A stretch of DNA of 15,640 nt from Flavobacteriaceae bacterium UBA3078 (lineage in GTDB: Bacteria > Bacteroidota > Bacteroidia > Flavobacteriales > Flavobacteriaceae). Made by a program: the position numbers and the translations under genes. Below the pieces are notes generated by a model. That model was given only the letters and a program-made list of their open reading frames with translations. It ran no database searches and was not told the origin of the DNA. The stretch covers positions 7,358 to 22,997 of the forward strand of contig DFBO01000154.1 in the NCBI GenBank assembly GCA_002366675.1. The letters run 5' to 3'. How positions within the stretch are numbered: the stretch's first letter is position 1; the number at the start of each line of letters is the position of its first letter. Below, piece after piece: positions 14,380 through 15,640 of this stretch.

Positions 14380-14715
14380 TTACATTTCAAGCTTATTCAC
14401 TTTATTCATCATTTGTACACCATGGACTAAAGATGCACCACCTCGAATAGCAGCTGCTACATGAAGTGCCTCCATCATTTCTTCTTTTGTAATGCCACGT
14501 TGCAAGCCATCTCCTGTGTATGCATCAATGCAATAAGGACATTGTATGGTATGCGATACAGCTAATGCTATTAGCGACTTTTCTCTTTCAGAAAGGTTAC
14601 CTTCCTTAAAAACACTGTTATAATATTCGAAGAATTTAGATCCTAATTCTTCATTCCATTCAGATATTTTACCAAATTTTTTAAGGTCGGTTGGATCGTA
14701 ATAAGTTTTCTGCAT
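14380..14715 (-). CDS. Arsenosugar biosynthesis-associated peroxidase-like protein (AhpD/CMD fold)
   Basis: A 111-residue all-helical protein of the AhpD/carboxymuconolactone decarboxylase superfamily. LSEREKSLIALAVSHTIQCP (41-60) leads into the redox pair C59-PY-C62, followed by IDAYTGDG. GGASLVHG (92-99) matches the second half of the domain. AhpD has a His four residues after the second Cys; here that position is Tyr66. It is annotated in arsenosugar islands as an associated peroxidase-like protein. The CxxC suggests thiol redox chemistry, perhaps reduction of pentavalent arsenicals, but no direct activity is readable. It appears to be the first gene of the arsenosugar operon. No convincing promoter was found in the 143 bases before it. 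Confidence 0.88.
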   Translation of the reverse strand: MQKTYYDPTDLKKFGKISEWNEELGSKFFEYYNSVFKEGNLSEREKSLIALAVSHTIQCPYCIDAYTGDGLQRGITKEEMMEALHVAAAIRGGASLVHGVQMMNKVNKLEM

Positions 14716-14810
14716 AATAAGTTTGAATTCAGTTTGAAAAAACGAAATATACAGTAATAAGTCGAAGTTATATATTAAAGATTACATAAAATTATGAGGT
14801 TTTTAAACTC

Positions 14811-14838
14811 TTGAAAAATTCGAAAAATAGTATATTGC
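14811..14838 (+). promoter_or_regulatory. Putative promoter of the antiporter gene
   Basis: TTG (14811-14813) is followed, after 17 bases, by TATATTGC (14831-14838), a partial match to TAnnTTTG. It is 20 bases upstream of the ATG at 14859. The spacing fits Bacteroidota promoters, but the match is imperfect and the region is AT-rich, so chance is a real possibility. Confidence 0.3.
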
Positions 14839-14858
14839 ATGAAATATAAAATATACTC

Positions 14859-15640
14859 ATGGATTACTTTTATATTGTTACTATTCTTATAGTTATATCT
14901 GCTGTTTTTGGATATGTTAATGTTCGCTTTTTAAAACTTCCAAATACTATAGGTTTAATGCTGATAACTATAGTTTTTACCTTTATCGTATTTGCTTTGG
15001 ATTATTTAGGTGCACCAGCATTGTTAAATGCCGAAAAGTTAATCATCACACAAATAGATTTCAAGGAAGTGCTTTTAGATATTATGCTAAGTTTCATGCT
15101 ATTTGCAGGAGCCTTGCATACTAATTTCGAACAATTACGAGTGCAACGCTGGCCTGTATTAGTGTTTGCTACTTTAGGTGTTTTGGTTTCAACTTTTTTG
15201 GTAGGATTTGGCATTTACTTCATACTGCCTTTGTTAGGTTTGAATGTTGAATTTATTTATTGCCTGTTATTTGGAGCGCTTATTTCACCAACTGATCCGA
15301 TAGCAGTTTTAGGTATCTTGAAAAATGTTGGTGCACCTAAACAATTAGAAGCCAAAATTGTTGGAGAGTCATTATTTAATGATGGTGTAGGTGTTGTAGT
15401 GTTCTTAACTATTTTTAAAATTGCCCAATTGAGTTCAGGTGAAATTGAATTGTCGGCTATTTTAGAGCTTTTTACTTTAGAGGTTATAGGAGGTATTACA
15501 TTAGGTTTAATTATTGGTTGGATTGCGTATCGCTTAATGAAATCTATAGACGATTATGATATTGAAGTTATTATTACTCTGGCAGCAGTCATGGGAGGAA
15601 CTGTTATTGCGCAAAGATATCATTTATCAGCACCTTTAGC
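14859..15640 (+). CDS. CPA1-type Na+/H+ antiporter, N-terminal part (cut by window edge)
   Basis: The frame opens at ATG 14859 and stays open to the window end (260 codons visible). It is a hydrophobic transporter with an N-terminal helix (DYFYIVTILIVISAVFGYV) and further helices near 31-48, 71-87, 99-125 and 130-142. The motifs SPTDPIAVLGIL (143-154) and GESLFNDGVGVVVF (169-182), with Asp146 and the Asn174-Asp175 pair, are diagnostic of the CPA1 sodium/proton exchanger family (NhaP/NHE type). It exchanges Na+ for H+ across the inner membrane. It is divergent from the arsenosugar operon across 143 bases and is likely a neighbour rather than a part of it. The C-terminal half is outside the window. 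Confidence 0.9.
   Translation, partial: MDYFYIVTILIVISAVFGYVNVRFLKLPNTIGLMLITIVFTFIVFALDYLGAPALLNAEKLIITQIDFKEVLLDIMLSFMLFAGALHTNFEQLRVQRWPVLVFATLGVLVSTFLVGFGIYFILPLLGLNVEFIYCLLFGALISPTDPIAVLGILKNVGAPKQLEAKIVGESLFNDGVGVVVFLTIFKIAQLSSGEIELSAILELFTLEVIGGITLGLIIGWIAYRLMKSIDDYDIEVIITLAAVMGGTVIAQRYHLSAPL

Noticed and set aside
14716..14810. Promoter for the arsenosugar operon
   Set aside because: A GAAATATA on the plus strand (14744-14751) resembles a reversed -7 element, but no TTG lies at a suitable distance upstream on the minus strand, so no call is made.
15002..15214. Open frame of 70 codons on the minus strand
   Set aside because: It lies wholly within the antiporter coding sequence, which has diagnostic motifs on the plus strand; the minus-strand product resembles no family.

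Overview
The window comes from an AT-rich member of the Bacteroidota, most likely a marine Flavobacteriaceae. The evidence is the protein families (paired DUF547 proteins, lipoproteins ending their signal in S-C, barrels ending in Phe), promoter-like TTG / TAnnTTTG pairs, start codons that mostly lack a clear Shine-Dalgarno sequence, and palindromic intergenic repeats of a kind common in flavobacterial genomes. No RNA gene, insertion sequence or CRISPR array was seen.

Layout. (1) 1-3624, minus strand: a tight operon of an FAD/NAD(P) oxidoreductase, a polytopic NosR/NapH-like 4Fe-4S membrane protein, a secreted MORN-like repeat protein and a family 2 glycosyltransferase cut by the window edge. 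(2) 3625-3770: a divergent promoter region in which the same octamer lies just upstream of both putative -7 elements, in inverted orientation. (3) 3771-7755, plus strand: a DUF547 protein, a predicted outer-membrane barrel, a GH113-like lipoprotein and a short Omp85 (BamA/TamA-like) protein. (4) 7752-14715, minus strand: a recognisable arsenosugar biosynthesis island. In transcription order it holds a CxxC peroxidase-like protein, the radical SAM enzyme ArsS, an exported rhodanese, a TIGR04282-type glycosyltransferase, a purine nucleoside phosphorylase (PNP), the methyltransferase ArsM, a sterol-desaturase-family membrane enzyme, a DUF547 lipoprotein and a TIGR04283-type glycosyltransferase. 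(5) 14859-15640, plus strand: the first 260 codons of a CPA1-type Na+/H+ antiporter, which continues past the window.

How it may work together. ArsM methylates arsenite. ArsS joins dimethylarsenic to the 5'-deoxyadenosyl group of SAM, giving a 5'-arsenic-substituted adenosine. The embedded PNP is well placed to remove adenine, and two aligned residues (Asp233 and Ile245) look more like methylthioadenosine phosphorylase than human PNP. The two glycosyltransferases could then decorate the arsenoribose. The rhodanese, the CxxC protein and possibly the FAD/Fe-S operon are candidates for redox or thiol support. The roles beyond ArsM and ArsS are inference.

Most striking structural observations: a nested palindromic repeat of about 100 bp that has apparently entered the TIGR04283-type glycosyltransferase gene in frame and adds about 34 residues; the PNP specificity residues; the symmetric octamer in the divergent promoter; and palindromic repeats in both of the wider gaps inside the arsenosugar operon.
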